A stretch of 12,309 nucleotides of DNA from Syntrophobacteria bacterium (GTDB taxonomy: Bacteria; Desulfobacterota; DSWW01): contig JAQYVQ010000088.1 in the NCBI GenBank assembly GCA_030145435.1, forward strand, positions 1-12,309, read 5' to 3'. Every line of letters begins with the position of its first letter. Positions within the stretch are counted from its first letter, which is position 1. The notes under the pieces are model-generated. The model did not search any database. It was not told the DNA's origin and saw only the letters and a program-made list of their open reading frames with translations. A program made the position numbers and the translations under genes. Shown here one piece after another: positions 1 to 6,441 of this stretch.

Positions 1-27
1 GCCGCCTCCGGGAAGCACCACTGCAAA

Positions 28-49
28 ACAGGGGCCAGTCAGGCCCTGT
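28..49 (+). other. Hairpin, possible RNA structure remnant
   Basis: ACAGGG-GCC pairs with GGC-CCTGT around the 5-nt loop AGTCA (37-41), giving eight base pairs with G34 bulged. It directly follows CCACTG (19-24). The combination CACTG, hairpin, AGTCAG loosely recalls parts of a cobalamin riboswitch, and the next gene remnant is of a corrinoid-methyltransferase type. The match is too weak to call a riboswitch, and the 5' part would lie outside the window. Confidence 0.3.
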
Positions 50-63
50 CGCGCGCCCTGTCT

Positions 64-206
64 CCTGGTATCGAAGAATCCCCTGGGTCGGGGTTGTATC
101 TGAAGGACGAGGAGGACCAAATCGCCGCAAGAGGCTTGAGGCCGGTGAAGGACGGCTCGAGAAGCGCTGGCAAGAAACCCGGCTCTTCGGTAGGATGCGA
201 GAGGCG
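64..206 (+). repeat. Diverged direct repeat, copy A
   Basis: Two blocks recur later in the same order. Block 1 (64-83, CCTGGTATCGAAGAATC followed by a C-run) matches 583-603 with one mismatch and one indel. Block 2 (171-206, core CCCGGCTCTTCGGTAG) matches 620-655 at 30 of 36 positions, and all six differences are transitions. Here 87 nt separate the blocks, against 16 nt in copy B. The identity of the repeat is unknown. The conserved-block, variable-spacer pattern would suit a structured RNA leader or a mobile non-coding element. Confidence 0.6.
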
Positions 207-311
207 AACTCCCCCTGAACGATTTTCTATCAGCGGAGTCGTCTTTTTTCAAGGAAAATCTGTATTTGTTCCGTCAAAACCTTCCTGGCCGGAGAATGTG
301 GGGGGCAGGGC

Positions 312-656
312 ATGATCGTGATTGCAGACAACGTGCAGGCGAACCACGGGGCCATTCAGACGGCGGTGCAGCGTGGCGATCCCGGGCCCGTCCGGTCGCT
401 GGCCCGCCGCATAGAGGCGGCTGGGGCACGGATGCTCGATATCAGCGTGGCCCCCCCGGGACGGGACGGAGCGCGAAAGATGGCCTTCCTCGTTGAGGCG
501 ATCCAGTCGGTTACCGATCTGCCCGTGCTCATCGACACGGCGGATGCGGATGTCGTGGCTGCGGGCTGTCAAAAAACTCCTGCCTGGTATCGCAGAATCT
601 CCCCCGGGGAGGGTGCTACCAAGAAGCCCGGCTCTTCGGTAGAATATGGGAGGTGA
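312..656 (+). pseudogene. Truncated pterin-binding (MtrH/AcsE-like) methyltransferase
   Basis: The first 85 or so residues resemble the N-terminus of methyltetrahydrofolate:corrinoid methyltransferases and other dihydropteroate-synthase-fold proteins: a short opening strand, a helix with repeated DPxPV and ARRIEAAGA, then LDISV (residues 42-46) and LIDTADAD (73-80), the second pterin-site Asp strand. Family members run to about 260-300 residues. Here homology stops after AAGC (near nt 569), and the frame continues through repeat copy B to a TGA at 654-656. All later barrel strands, including the remaining pterin-binding residues, are missing, so the product could not be an active enzyme. Intact relatives transfer the methyl group of methyl-tetrahydrofolate to a corrinoid protein. 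The start at 312 fits the family and follows a G-rich stretch. Loss probably came from deletion or insertion at the repeat. Confidence 0.7.
583..655 (+). repeat. Diverged direct repeat, copy B
   Basis: This is the partner of the copy at 64-206, with blocks at 583-603 and 620-655. The short spacer makes a compact fold possible: TGGTA (585-589) can pair with TACCA (617-621) around an inner CTCCC/GGGAG stem (about 599-611). It begins about where the upstream methyltransferase remnant loses homology and ends about 45 nt before the likely start of the GH57 gene. It could be a leader element, or scar sequence from the event that truncated the gene. Confidence 0.6.
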
Positions 657-682
657 TTCCCGGCGGCGGGAACAAGGGCAAC

Positions 683-687
683 AGGAG
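683..687 (+). promoter_or_regulatory. Ribosome binding site favouring the ATG at 700
   Basis: AGGAG sits 12 nt before the ATG at 700 and directly abuts the in-frame ATG at 688. An earlier in-frame ATG at 646 lies inside repeat copy B and has no Shine-Dalgarno-like sequence. The 12-nt spacing is long but usable. Confidence 0.45.
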
Positions 688-699
688 ATGCAAGAGACA

Positions 700-3159
700 A
701 TGAATACCCCCGAACAGAGCGGAGGCGACCGGAAGCGGTTCTTGTGCATCCATGGCCATTTTTACCAGCCTCCGAGGGAGAATCCGTGGCTCGAGGCCAT
801 CGAGGTGGAAGACTCGGCTGCCCCGTACCACGACTGGAACGAACGGATCTGCGCCGAATGTTATGCCCCGAACGCGCATGCCCGTATTGTCGACGGGTCC
901 GGGCAGGTCCATCGGATGATCAACAACTACGAGTGGATCAGCTTCGACATTGGGCCTACGCTGCTGGCCTGGATGGAACGCCACGGGCGCCGGACCCTGG
1001 AGGCGATCCTGGAAGCGGATCGGAAGAGTATGGAGAGGTGCGGGGGGCACGGGAACGCCATCGCCCAGGCCTACAACCACACCATCCTCCCCCTGGCCCG
1101 CCGAAGGGACAAGGTCGTGCAAGTGCGTTGGGGAATCGGGGCCTTTCGGCACCACTTCGGCCGGGAACCCGAAGGTATGTGGCTCCCGGAGACGGCGGTC
1201 GATACGGAGACGCTGGAGGTCCTCGTCGAAAACGGCATCCGCTTCACCGTGCTGAGCCCACGCCAGGCCGGAAGGATCAGGTGGGTCGGCTCGGGGGAGC
1301 GAGGCATCCTCGAGAGCCTTCCCGTGGACACGAGACAGGCCTATCGATGCCGTCTGCCCTCAGGGGGGGAAATCGCCCTGTTCTTCTACGACGGGGAGAC
1401 GGCACAACGGATTGCCTTCGAGAAATTGTTGAGGGACGGCGAGCAGTTCTTCCGACACATGAAATCCCGGTTTGATCCCGGCCGGTCGGAATCGCAACTC
1501 GTGCATGTGGCCACGGATGGAGAGACCTTCGGGCATCACCATCGGTTCGGGGAGATGGCCGTGGCCTACCTCATCTCCCGTTTGGAGGGGGAGGAAGAGA
1601 TCCGTCTGACCAACTACGGTGAATTCCTCTCCTTGCATCCCCCTGTATCGGAAGTGGAGATCGTAGAGAACAGTTCCTGGAGTTGCGCACACGGGGTGGA
1701 GCGCTGGCGGTCCGATTGCGGATGTCGTCCCAGCGGATCCTCGGCCCACCAACGCTGGCGCGGGCCCCTCCGGGAGGCCTTGAATCACTTGAAGACAAAG
1801 CTGGATGAGGTTTTTGAACGAGAGGGCCTGGAGCTATTCCTCGACCCCTGGACCGCCTTCGAAGCGTACGTCAACGTCCTGCTCAGTCGCGGCGAGGAGC
1901 GGGTCCGCAAGTTCGTTGCAGAGGTCGCTTCCCGGGACCTGACGGAAGAAGAGGCCACACGGGCATTGAAGCTGCTCGAGATGGAAAGGCACGGCCAGCT
2001 CATGTTCACGAGCTGTGCCTGGTTCTTCGATGAGATATCCGGGATCGAGACGGTCCAGGTTCTTAAGCTGGCGGCCCGGGCAATCCAATTGGCGGAAAAG
2101 AACTTCCATGTCCTGCTTGAAGAGGAGTTCCTGGGGTTGCTCGAGCAAGCCCCGAGCAATCACCCGGATATCCGGAACGGAAGGGAGTTGTGGAAGAAGG
2201 AGGTTAGGCCCGCGGTCACGGACCTCGAGAGGGTGCTGGCCCATTTTGCCATCAGCCTGATTTTCAGACAGGATCCGCCACCCCTGGTTGGACATGCCTA
2301 TAAGGTGAACCGTCTCGATATGTCGATCCGGGAGACGGGCCATGCCCATTTAGTGGTGGGCTCAGCAGAGGTCTTTTCCTTCGTTACCCTGGAGAAGGCA
2401 AGGAGGATATTCGCTGTGGTGCATTTTGGCGGCATGGACGTGCAGTTCTTCTGGATGCCCCACAGCGAGTCAGGCAGTTATGAGGCCCTGAAGAAGGAAC
2501 TCACGGGTGTGTTCCAAAACGGTTCTATGGGCGACCTTTACCAGCGTCTTCTCGAGAGTTTCCGGGGGCCGACCCACCAGTTGCGGGACCTCTTCCGGGA
2601 CGAGCAGCGAAAGATTGTCGAGGATACCCTCAAGGATCGCGTCGAGGATTACCAGGTCATGTTCGAAAAGCTCTTCGACCAGGATGATGCCCTGCTGCAA
2701 AGGCTTGCCGCCCTGAGATATCCGATTCCCGAGCCGATGAAGATGGCTGCAAAGGTGTCCACGGAGAGAAGGATCCGGGAGTTTGCCAGGCGCCTGGAGA
2801 GTCCGGAGGATCTGCAGGGATTCTCACAACTCCTCGATCAGGCCAGGCAGTGGGGGTACCGGTACGAAGCCGGGGAATGGGAGCGGCTCCTTCTTGTGCT
2901 CCTCGAGGAGGCTGTACGGGGTTTGTTAAAAACGGACGACATCAGCGCGACTCTGGAAAAGGCGGGGTACATCCTGGAAGCGGCCGAGGTTTTGAAGATC
3001 AAGCTCAATCTTTGGAACGTCCAGAATCTGTACGTGGAGGTCTGCAGACAGCGTGCGGCGTTCCTGCAGGATCACAAGGAGGCCGTGACCTCCTTTGCTT
3101 CGCGCATTCAGTTGAACCCTGGCGTCCTTTCGCTGGGACCCGCGCCCAAGCCGGATTGA
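700..3159 (+). CDS. Glycoside hydrolase family 57 / DUF3536 protein
   Basis: An 819-residue cytosolic protein with no signal peptide or membrane segment. The N-terminal half is a GH57 catalytic barrel. It shows HGHFYQPP (residues 18-25, the HxQP-type first motif), GMWLPE (159-164) whose Glu fits the GH57 nucleophile, and TDGETFGHH (272-280) whose Asp fits the acid/base position. The C-terminal half matches the long helical DUF3536 region. GH57 enzymes hydrolyse or transfer alpha-glucans, but the substrate of DUF3536 members is not established to my knowledge, so a maltodextrin or glycogen role is inference. A Cys/His cluster, SCAHGVERW through DCGC (C329, H331, C340, C342), follows the catalytic half. 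The start at 700 is chosen over in-frame ATGs at 688 and 646 because of the AGGAG at 683-687 and because extra residues would be coded by repeat sequence. The gene converges on the mutase with a 29-nt gap. Confidence 0.93.
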   Translation: MNTPEQSGGDRKRFLCIHGHFYQPPRENPWLEAIEVEDSAAPYHDWNERICAECYAPNAHARIVDGSGQVHRMINNYEWISFDIGPTLLAWMERHGRRTLEAILEADRKSMERCGGHGNAIAQAYNHTILPLARRRDKVVQVRWGIGAFRHHFGREPEGMWLPETAVDTETLEVLVENGIRFTVLSPRQAGRIRWVGSGERGILESLPVDTRQAYRCRLPSGGEIALFFYDGETAQRIAFEKLLRDGEQFFRHMKSRFDPGRSESQLVHVATDGETFGHHHRFGEMAVAYLISRLEGEEEIRLTNYGEFLSLHPPVSEVEIVENSSWSCAHGVERWRSDCGCRPSGSSAHQRWRGPLREALNHLKTKLDEVFEREGLELFLDPWTAFEAYVNVLLSRGEERVRKFVAEVASRDLTEEEATRALKLLEMERHGQLMFTSCAWFFDEISGIETVQVLKLAARAIQLAEKNFHVLLEEEFLGLLEQAPSNHPDIRNGRELWKKEVRPAVTDLERVLAHFAISLIFRQDPPPLVGHAYKVNRLDMSIRETGHAHLVVGSAEVFSFVTLEKARRIFAVVHFGGMDVQFFWMPHSESGSYEALKKELTGVFQNGSMGDLYQRLLESFRGPTHQLRDLFRDEQRKIVEDTLKDRVEDYQVMFEKLFDQDDALLQRLAALRYPIPEPMKMAAKVSTERRIREFARRLESPEDLQGFSQLLDQARQWGYRYEAGEWERLLLVLLEEAVRGLLKTDDISATLEKAGYILEAAEVLKIKLNLWNVQNLYVEVCRQRAAFLQDHKEAVTSFASRIQLNPGVLSLGPAPKPD

Positions 3160-3188
3160 CCTCGATTGCGCAGCATTTCCGTTCGCGC

Positions 3189-4859
3189 TCAGAAGGCAAC
3201 TGCGGAATCGTCGAATTCTCCCCAGACTTCGCGCAACACGTCGCACATCTCCCCTAGGGTGGCATAGGCCCTGACGGCCGAGATGATGGGAGGGATCAGG
3301 TTCTCGCTCGTACCCTCGGCAACCCTTCGCAGGCCGGACAGGCTCGATTCCACGGCCTTTGCATCACGGGATGCCTTCAATTCGTTGAGCCCTTTGGTCT
3401 GCTCTCCCCGGACCGCCTCCTGATCCACGGAAAAGATTTCGCCCCCCTGCTGTCCGGGTCCCCCGGCCACCGACTTCTCGAAGCGATTTACGCCTACCAG
3501 CACCTGCTCTCCCGAGTCGACCGCCTTCTGAAAGCGGTAGGCCGCCTCCTGGATCTCTCTCTGATAGTATCCCTGCTCCACCGCCGCGATCGCTCCTCCC
3601 ATCGCCTCGATTCGGTCCATCTCCTCCTTTACTTCGCGCTCCAGCTCCGCCGTGAGCCACTCGACGTAGTAGGAGCCGCCCAGGGGATCGGTCACATTCG
3701 TCACCCCGGTCTCGTGGGCGACGATCTGCTGGGTTCGCAAGGCCATCTGCTGAGCGAATTCGGTCGGTATGGCGAGCCCTTCGTCGAAGCACGACAGGGC
3801 GAGGGACTGGACCCCGCCGAGGACGGCCGCGAGGGCCTGGTAGGCGGCTCGCACGATGTTGTTCTCCGGCTGCTGGGTGGTCAGGCTGGAGCCGCCGGTT
3901 TGCGTGTGTGTTCGCAGCATGCAGGAGCGGTCCGATTTCGCGCCGTAGCGCTCGCGGATCAAGCCTGCCCATATCTTGCGCAGCGCACGGTACTTGGCCA
4001 CTTCTTGGAAGAAATCGTTGTGGGTGTTGAAGATCCAGGAGATGCGCGGGGCGAAGTCGTCGATGGCGAGTCCCCTTTCCAGAACCGCTTCGACGTAGGC
4101 GATGGCGTTCGCCAGGCTGAAGGCCATTTCCTGGACCGCTGTGGAGCCGGCATCCCGGATGTGATAACCGCTCACGCTGATCGCATTCCACCTGGGGATC
4201 TCCGTCGCGCAATAGGCCATCAGGTCTGCGGCAAGCCGAACGGACGGTCGCGGGGGGTAGATGTAGGTCCCACGGGCCACATATTCCTTCAGGATGTCGT
4301 TCTGCACCGTACCGCTCAGCTTGTCGGGAGAGACGCCCTGCCGTTCGGCAACCACCACGTACATGGCGAGCAGGATCGCTGCAGGCGCGTTGATGGTCAT
4401 CGAGGTCGTGACCCGGTCCAAGGGGATCCCTTTCATCAGGGACTCCATGTCCCGCAACGAGTCGATGGCGACGCCGACCTTACCCGCTTCCCCTTGTGCC
4501 AGGGTGTGGTCCGAGTCGTAGCCCATCTGGGTGGGCAGGTCGAAGGCCACACTGAGTCCTGTCTGGCCCTGTTCGAGGAGATACTGGAATCTCTCGTTGC
4601 TTTCCTGCGCCGTTGCGTATCCTGCGTACTGTCGCATCGTCCACAGACGCGTCCGGTATCCGGTGTCATGCAGGCCCCTGGTGAACGGGAACTGGCCCGG
4701 GTCCGCCATATCGTGAGCACCCTTGTCCTGTTCGGTGTAGAACCTCTTCAACGGGATCCCTGACGAATTGCAGACCGGGTCACCCGCCCCCTGGTTTTCT
4801 GCCGCATCTTTCGCCTGTTCACCGGCGTTTCCTGGGGTTCCCTTTTCCTGGTCTGCCAT
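3189..4859 (-). CDS. mcmA1: Methylmalonyl-CoA mutase, large (catalytic) subunit
   Basis: A 556-residue B12-dependent mutase that interconverts (R)-methylmalonyl-CoA and succinyl-CoA, used in propionate oxidation or formation. It carries only the substrate-binding barrel. The B12-binding domain must come from a separate small subunit, the two-gene arrangement known in many anaerobes and archaea, and no such gene is in this window. WTMRQYAGYATAQESNERF (residues 73-91), VQNDILKEYVARGTYIYPP (185-203), SGYHIRDAG (230-238) and RTHTQTGGSSLT (316-327) are hallmark segments. Against the Propionibacterium enzyme, Y78 fits Tyr89, Q186 Gln197, R196 Arg207 and H233 His244. The Tyr/Arg pair points to methylmalonyl-CoA rather than isobutyryl-CoA, whose mutase has Phe/Gln. 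The open frame extends 94 codons upstream, but the start at 4859 is set by AAGGAGG 9 nt before it and by the family N-terminus. No MeaB chaperone or epimerase gene is adjacent. Confidence 0.96.
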   Translation of the reverse strand: MADQEKGTPGNAGEQAKDAAENQGAGDPVCNSSGIPLKRFYTEQDKGAHDMADPGQFPFTRGLHDTGYRTRLWTMRQYAGYATAQESNERFQYLLEQGQTGLSVAFDLPTQMGYDSDHTLAQGEAGKVGVAIDSLRDMESLMKGIPLDRVTTSMTINAPAAILLAMYVVVAERQGVSPDKLSGTVQNDILKEYVARGTYIYPPRPSVRLAADLMAYCATEIPRWNAISVSGYHIRDAGSTAVQEMAFSLANAIAYVEAVLERGLAIDDFAPRISWIFNTHNDFFQEVAKYRALRKIWAGLIRERYGAKSDRSCMLRTHTQTGGSSLTTQQPENNIVRAAYQALAAVLGGVQSLALSCFDEGLAIPTEFAQQMALRTQQIVAHETGVTNVTDPLGGSYYVEWLTAELEREVKEEMDRIEAMGGAIAAVEQGYYQREIQEAAYRFQKAVDSGEQVLVGVNRFEKSVAGGPGQQGGEIFSVDQEAVRGEQTKGLNELKASRDAKAVESSLSGLRRVAEGTSENLIPPIISAVRAYATLGEMCDVLREVWGEFDDSAVAF

Positions 4860-4868
4860 GAAGAGCGT

Positions 4869-4875
4869 CCTCCTT
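4869..4875 (-). promoter_or_regulatory. Ribosome binding site fixing the mutase start
   Basis: On the minus strand AAGGAGG lies 9 nt upstream of the ATG at 4857-4859. It decides against the upstream in-frame ATG at 5141, whose extra 94 codons have no family resemblance. Confidence 0.8.
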
Positions 4876-4950
4876 GCCCGGGAATGAAGATCGATGGATT
4901 TTTCGCAGCATAACCGTTTACACTGATAAAGATGACATTTTCCCCATGAA

Positions 4951-4969
4951 GGGATGCAAAATCCATCCC
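4951..4969. promoter_or_regulatory. Inverted repeat upstream of the mutase, possible operator
   Basis: GGGATG (4951-4956) and CATCCC (4964-4969) form a perfect 6-bp inverted repeat with a 7-nt centre, about 90 nt before the mutase start on the minus strand. The spacing would suit a dimeric repressor or activator near the promoter. It may also be chance or a transcript hairpin. No regulator gene is nearby. Confidence 0.3.
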
Positions 4970-5003
4970 CTCGTGAGCCGATGATGCCATCACCGGTCGC
5001 ACC

Positions 5004-5033
5004 TTGACAGCGCCCGGGCTTACAATCTAGGTT
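5004..5033 (+). promoter_or_regulatory. Weak candidate promoter for the membrane-protein gene
   Basis: A perfect TTGACA (5004-5009) is followed after 18 nt by TAGGTT (5028-5033), which matches the -10 consensus at only three of six positions. It lies 62 nt before the ATG at 5096. The -35 is good and the -10 poor, so this is a tentative call. Confidence 0.25.
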
Positions 5034-5095
5034 ACTAATTCCTTGTTGGCAAGTGTCGAGGCAGAAGAGTGATTTCGGGGCGAAGGGGGGTTCAG

Positions 5096-5659
5096 ATGGC
5101 TGCAAGTAAAGGGAAGAAGGGCAGGACGAAGAAGAATACACAGGGCAGAAAGTCCCGCCTCTGGCTGCGGGACCTGCTGAACATCCTGGGTGGTCTCCTG
5201 GCCGGTGTCCTTGGGTTCTGGATCGTGCAGGAGGTACGGGTCAGTCGGACAACAGAGGATGCCTCTCAGAGGTATCGAACCGTGATTCAGGAGGACCTGC
5301 CGGTCCTCAAGCAGGCCTCCGAGGAATACGAAGCCCTCGTCGAGAACGAGGAGAATGTTCCGGAGGCCCTTCAGGGGGTGGATATCACCGGGGCCCTGTA
5401 CAGGCTGGACGCGTACAAGACGGTTCATGACGACCTGCCCGGCCTGGATGCGGAGGCGAGGCCCCTGCTCCTTTCCTTCTACCTCAACCTGAGGGACGCC
5501 GAGCTCTTGAGGAAGCTTATTGTCGAGCAGAGAGAGCATCCACAGGAGATGTCCCAGATCCTCACCCGTGAGTTTTTGCGAACACTTCACGAGGGGACCC
5601 AACTCGTTCCGCGACTTCTCTGGGCCCTCGGCCCAGACGAAGAGGCAAAAGGTAAGTGA
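5096..5659 (+). CDS. Small membrane-anchored protein of unknown function
   Basis: A 187-residue protein I do not recognise. Residues 1-25 are strongly basic (KGKKGR, TKKNTQGRK), followed by one hydrophobic segment (about 26-46, LLNILGGLLAGVLGFWIV). The positive-inside rule then puts the remaining 140 residues outside the cytoplasmic membrane. That part is mostly helical and Glu/Leu-rich (EEYEALVENEEN, LLLSFYLNLRDAELLRKLI) with no cysteines and no visible enzyme motif. The start at 5096 has AAGGGGGG 5 nt upstream; a GTG at 5069 is a weaker alternative. GC-rich third codon positions and the clear topology favour this strand over the long antisense frame. The last codons (AKGK, stop) already belong to the AAAGGT-type repeat that follows. 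It is divergent from the mutase and 139 nt ahead of the CYTH gene, with repeat element copy 1 between them. Confidence 0.72.
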   Translation: MAASKGKKGRTKKNTQGRKSRLWLRDLLNILGGLLAGVLGFWIVQEVRVSRTTEDASQRYRTVIQEDLPVLKQASEEYEALVENEENVPEALQGVDITGALYRLDAYKTVHDDLPGLDAEARPLLLSFYLNLRDAELLRKLIVEQREHPQEMSQILTREFLRTLHEGTQLVPRLLWALGPDEEAKGK

Positions 5660-5752
5660 GAGGTAAAAGGTCAAAGGTGGAAGGGAAGGATTAAGTATCT
5701 TACACCACCCCTTTTCCCTTTGACCTTACACCTTTGACCTACGGTGTGGGGT
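5651..5752. repeat. Purine/pyrimidine inverted-repeat element, copy 1
   Basis: A purine-rich left arm (5661-5685, core AAGGTCAAAGG) is complementary to a pyrimidine-rich right arm (5709-5733) at 20 of 25 positions. The arms flank the centre GGATTAAGTATCTTA (5688-5702). The arms are built of degenerate AAAGGT-like heptads. A second copy with the same architecture and near-identical centre lies at 6441-6590, after the next gene. The element could form a long hairpin in the transcript and might end or stabilise the upstream mRNA, but it has no clear U-tract. Confidence 0.75.
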
Positions 5753-5798
5753 TTCGTGCTGCAACTGGCCTCTTCTCGGGGGCAGGGGGTAGGGTTTC

Positions 5799-6404
5799 AT
5801 GTCTATAAGGAGAGAAATCGAGCTCAAGCTTCGGCTGGAGGGCAGGGCACAGTACGACAAGCTCTGCCGAGAGATGGGTACGCCCGCGGATGCGTGGGAA
5901 CAGATCAATCATTACTTTCGGTCGGAGGACGGCAGGATACCGGGAGAAGAGGGCGTCATCCGGATTCGTCTGGAGAGGGGCAAGGCCATCTTTACCGTAA
6001 AGTTGGGGGCCTTGAAGGACGGGCTGGCAAGCGCCCAGGAATACGAGGAGCCCTGGCGAGGCCCCCTGGAGGAGATGCCACCCCCGTCGATCGCGATGTG
6101 GGATGCCGGGCATGCAGGCCTCCAGGCCTTGGAGCAGAGGTTCGGCGAACGCTTTCCCCTTGTGTGGGTCGGCAAGATGATCAACCAGAGAAGGCTCTAC
6201 AGGACCGCCGAGGGCCTTTGCATGGAGGTGGACGCAAGCAGGTATCCGGACGGGGAAGAAGACTATGAAGTAGAGGTGGAAACAGACGACCCGGAACAGG
6301 ACCGAGGCCTTCTGGAGGCCCTCCTCGACAGATTGGGCGTGCGTTTCGTACCCCAGCCCGCCACGAAGTATCAGCGCTTCTTGGAGCATCTAGCAGGCTG
6401 TTGA
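5799..6404 (+). CDS. CYTH-domain protein (class IV adenylate cyclase/triphosphatase type)
   Basis: A 201-residue CYTH protein; these form a triphosphate tunnel and act on thiamine triphosphate, inorganic triphosphate or ATP, or make cAMP. Visible signature residues are ExExK (E6, E8, K10), the paired arginines VIRIR (R55, R57), TVK (K68), QEYEE (E81, E83), GKMINQRR (K126, R131, R132), MEVD (D145) and DYEVEVE (E157, E159, E161). All the acidic and basic positions expected to line the tunnel appear present, so an active enzyme is likely, but the substrate cannot be told from the sequence. The start at 5799 follows GGGGGTAGGG and puts EIELK at its usual place near the N-terminus. The final LAGC and stop are coded by the extragenic repeat beginning at 6390, so the native C-terminus may have been altered by insertion. 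Probably its own transcription unit. Confidence 0.9.
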   Translation: MSIRREIELKLRLEGRAQYDKLCREMGTPADAWEQINHYFRSEDGRIPGEEGVIRIRLERGKAIFTVKLGALKDGLASAQEYEEPWRGPLEEMPPPSIAMWDAGHAGLQALEQRFGERFPLVWVGKMINQRRLYRTAEGLCMEVDASRYPDGEEDYEVEVETDDPEQDRGLLEALLDRLGVRFVPQPATKYQRFLEHLAGC

Positions 6405-6441
6405 AGAAGACCCATCTGCGGCGTTGCGCTCATCACTCTAG
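6390..6441. repeat. CTAG-bounded extragenic repeat overlapping the CYTH stop
   Basis: The segment begins CTAGCAGGCTGTTGAAGAAG (6390-6409) and continues CCATCTGCGGCGTTGCGCTC (6412-6431) to a second CTAG at 6438-6441. From memory this AGGCTGTTGAA/CTGCGGCGTTGCGCT type sequence recurs between genes in deltaproteobacterial genomes; I cannot verify that here. It supplies the last four codons and the stop of the CYTH gene. A similar GGCTGT-AAAAA-CTCC string occurs at 564-579, where the methyltransferase remnant breaks off. Confidence 0.5.

Larger units (their letters stand above)
1..311. other. Gene-free left edge with hairpin and repeat copy A
   Basis: I see no convincing gene in this stretch; the short open frames lack family resemblance. 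It holds a hairpin (28-49) and one copy of a diverged direct repeat (blocks at 64-83 and 171-206) whose partner lies at 583-655. The rest, 207-311, shows nothing recognisable except the G-rich ribosome-binding region just before the ATG at 312. The start of whatever this region belongs to lies outside the window. Confidence 0.5.

Noticed and set aside
646..699. 18-codon N-terminal extension of the GH57 protein from the ATG at 646
   Set aside because: No ribosome-binding site, begins inside repeat copy B, and the family N-terminus starts close to the HGHFYQP motif.
3714..4763. Plus-strand open frame of 349 codons opposite the mutase
   Set aside because: Fully antisense to a highly conserved enzyme; translation shows no motif.
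4860..5141. 94-codon N-terminal extension of the mutase
   Set aside because: Cys/Ser-rich sequence unlike the family; a strong AAGGAGG precedes the internal ATG at 4859 instead.
5027..5674. Minus-strand open frame (215 codons) as an alternative to the membrane-anchored protein
   Set aside because: It starts in repeat sequence and its translation is Pro/Gln/Leu-rich without topology, while the plus frame has a ribosome-binding site, a basic N-terminus and a transmembrane helix.
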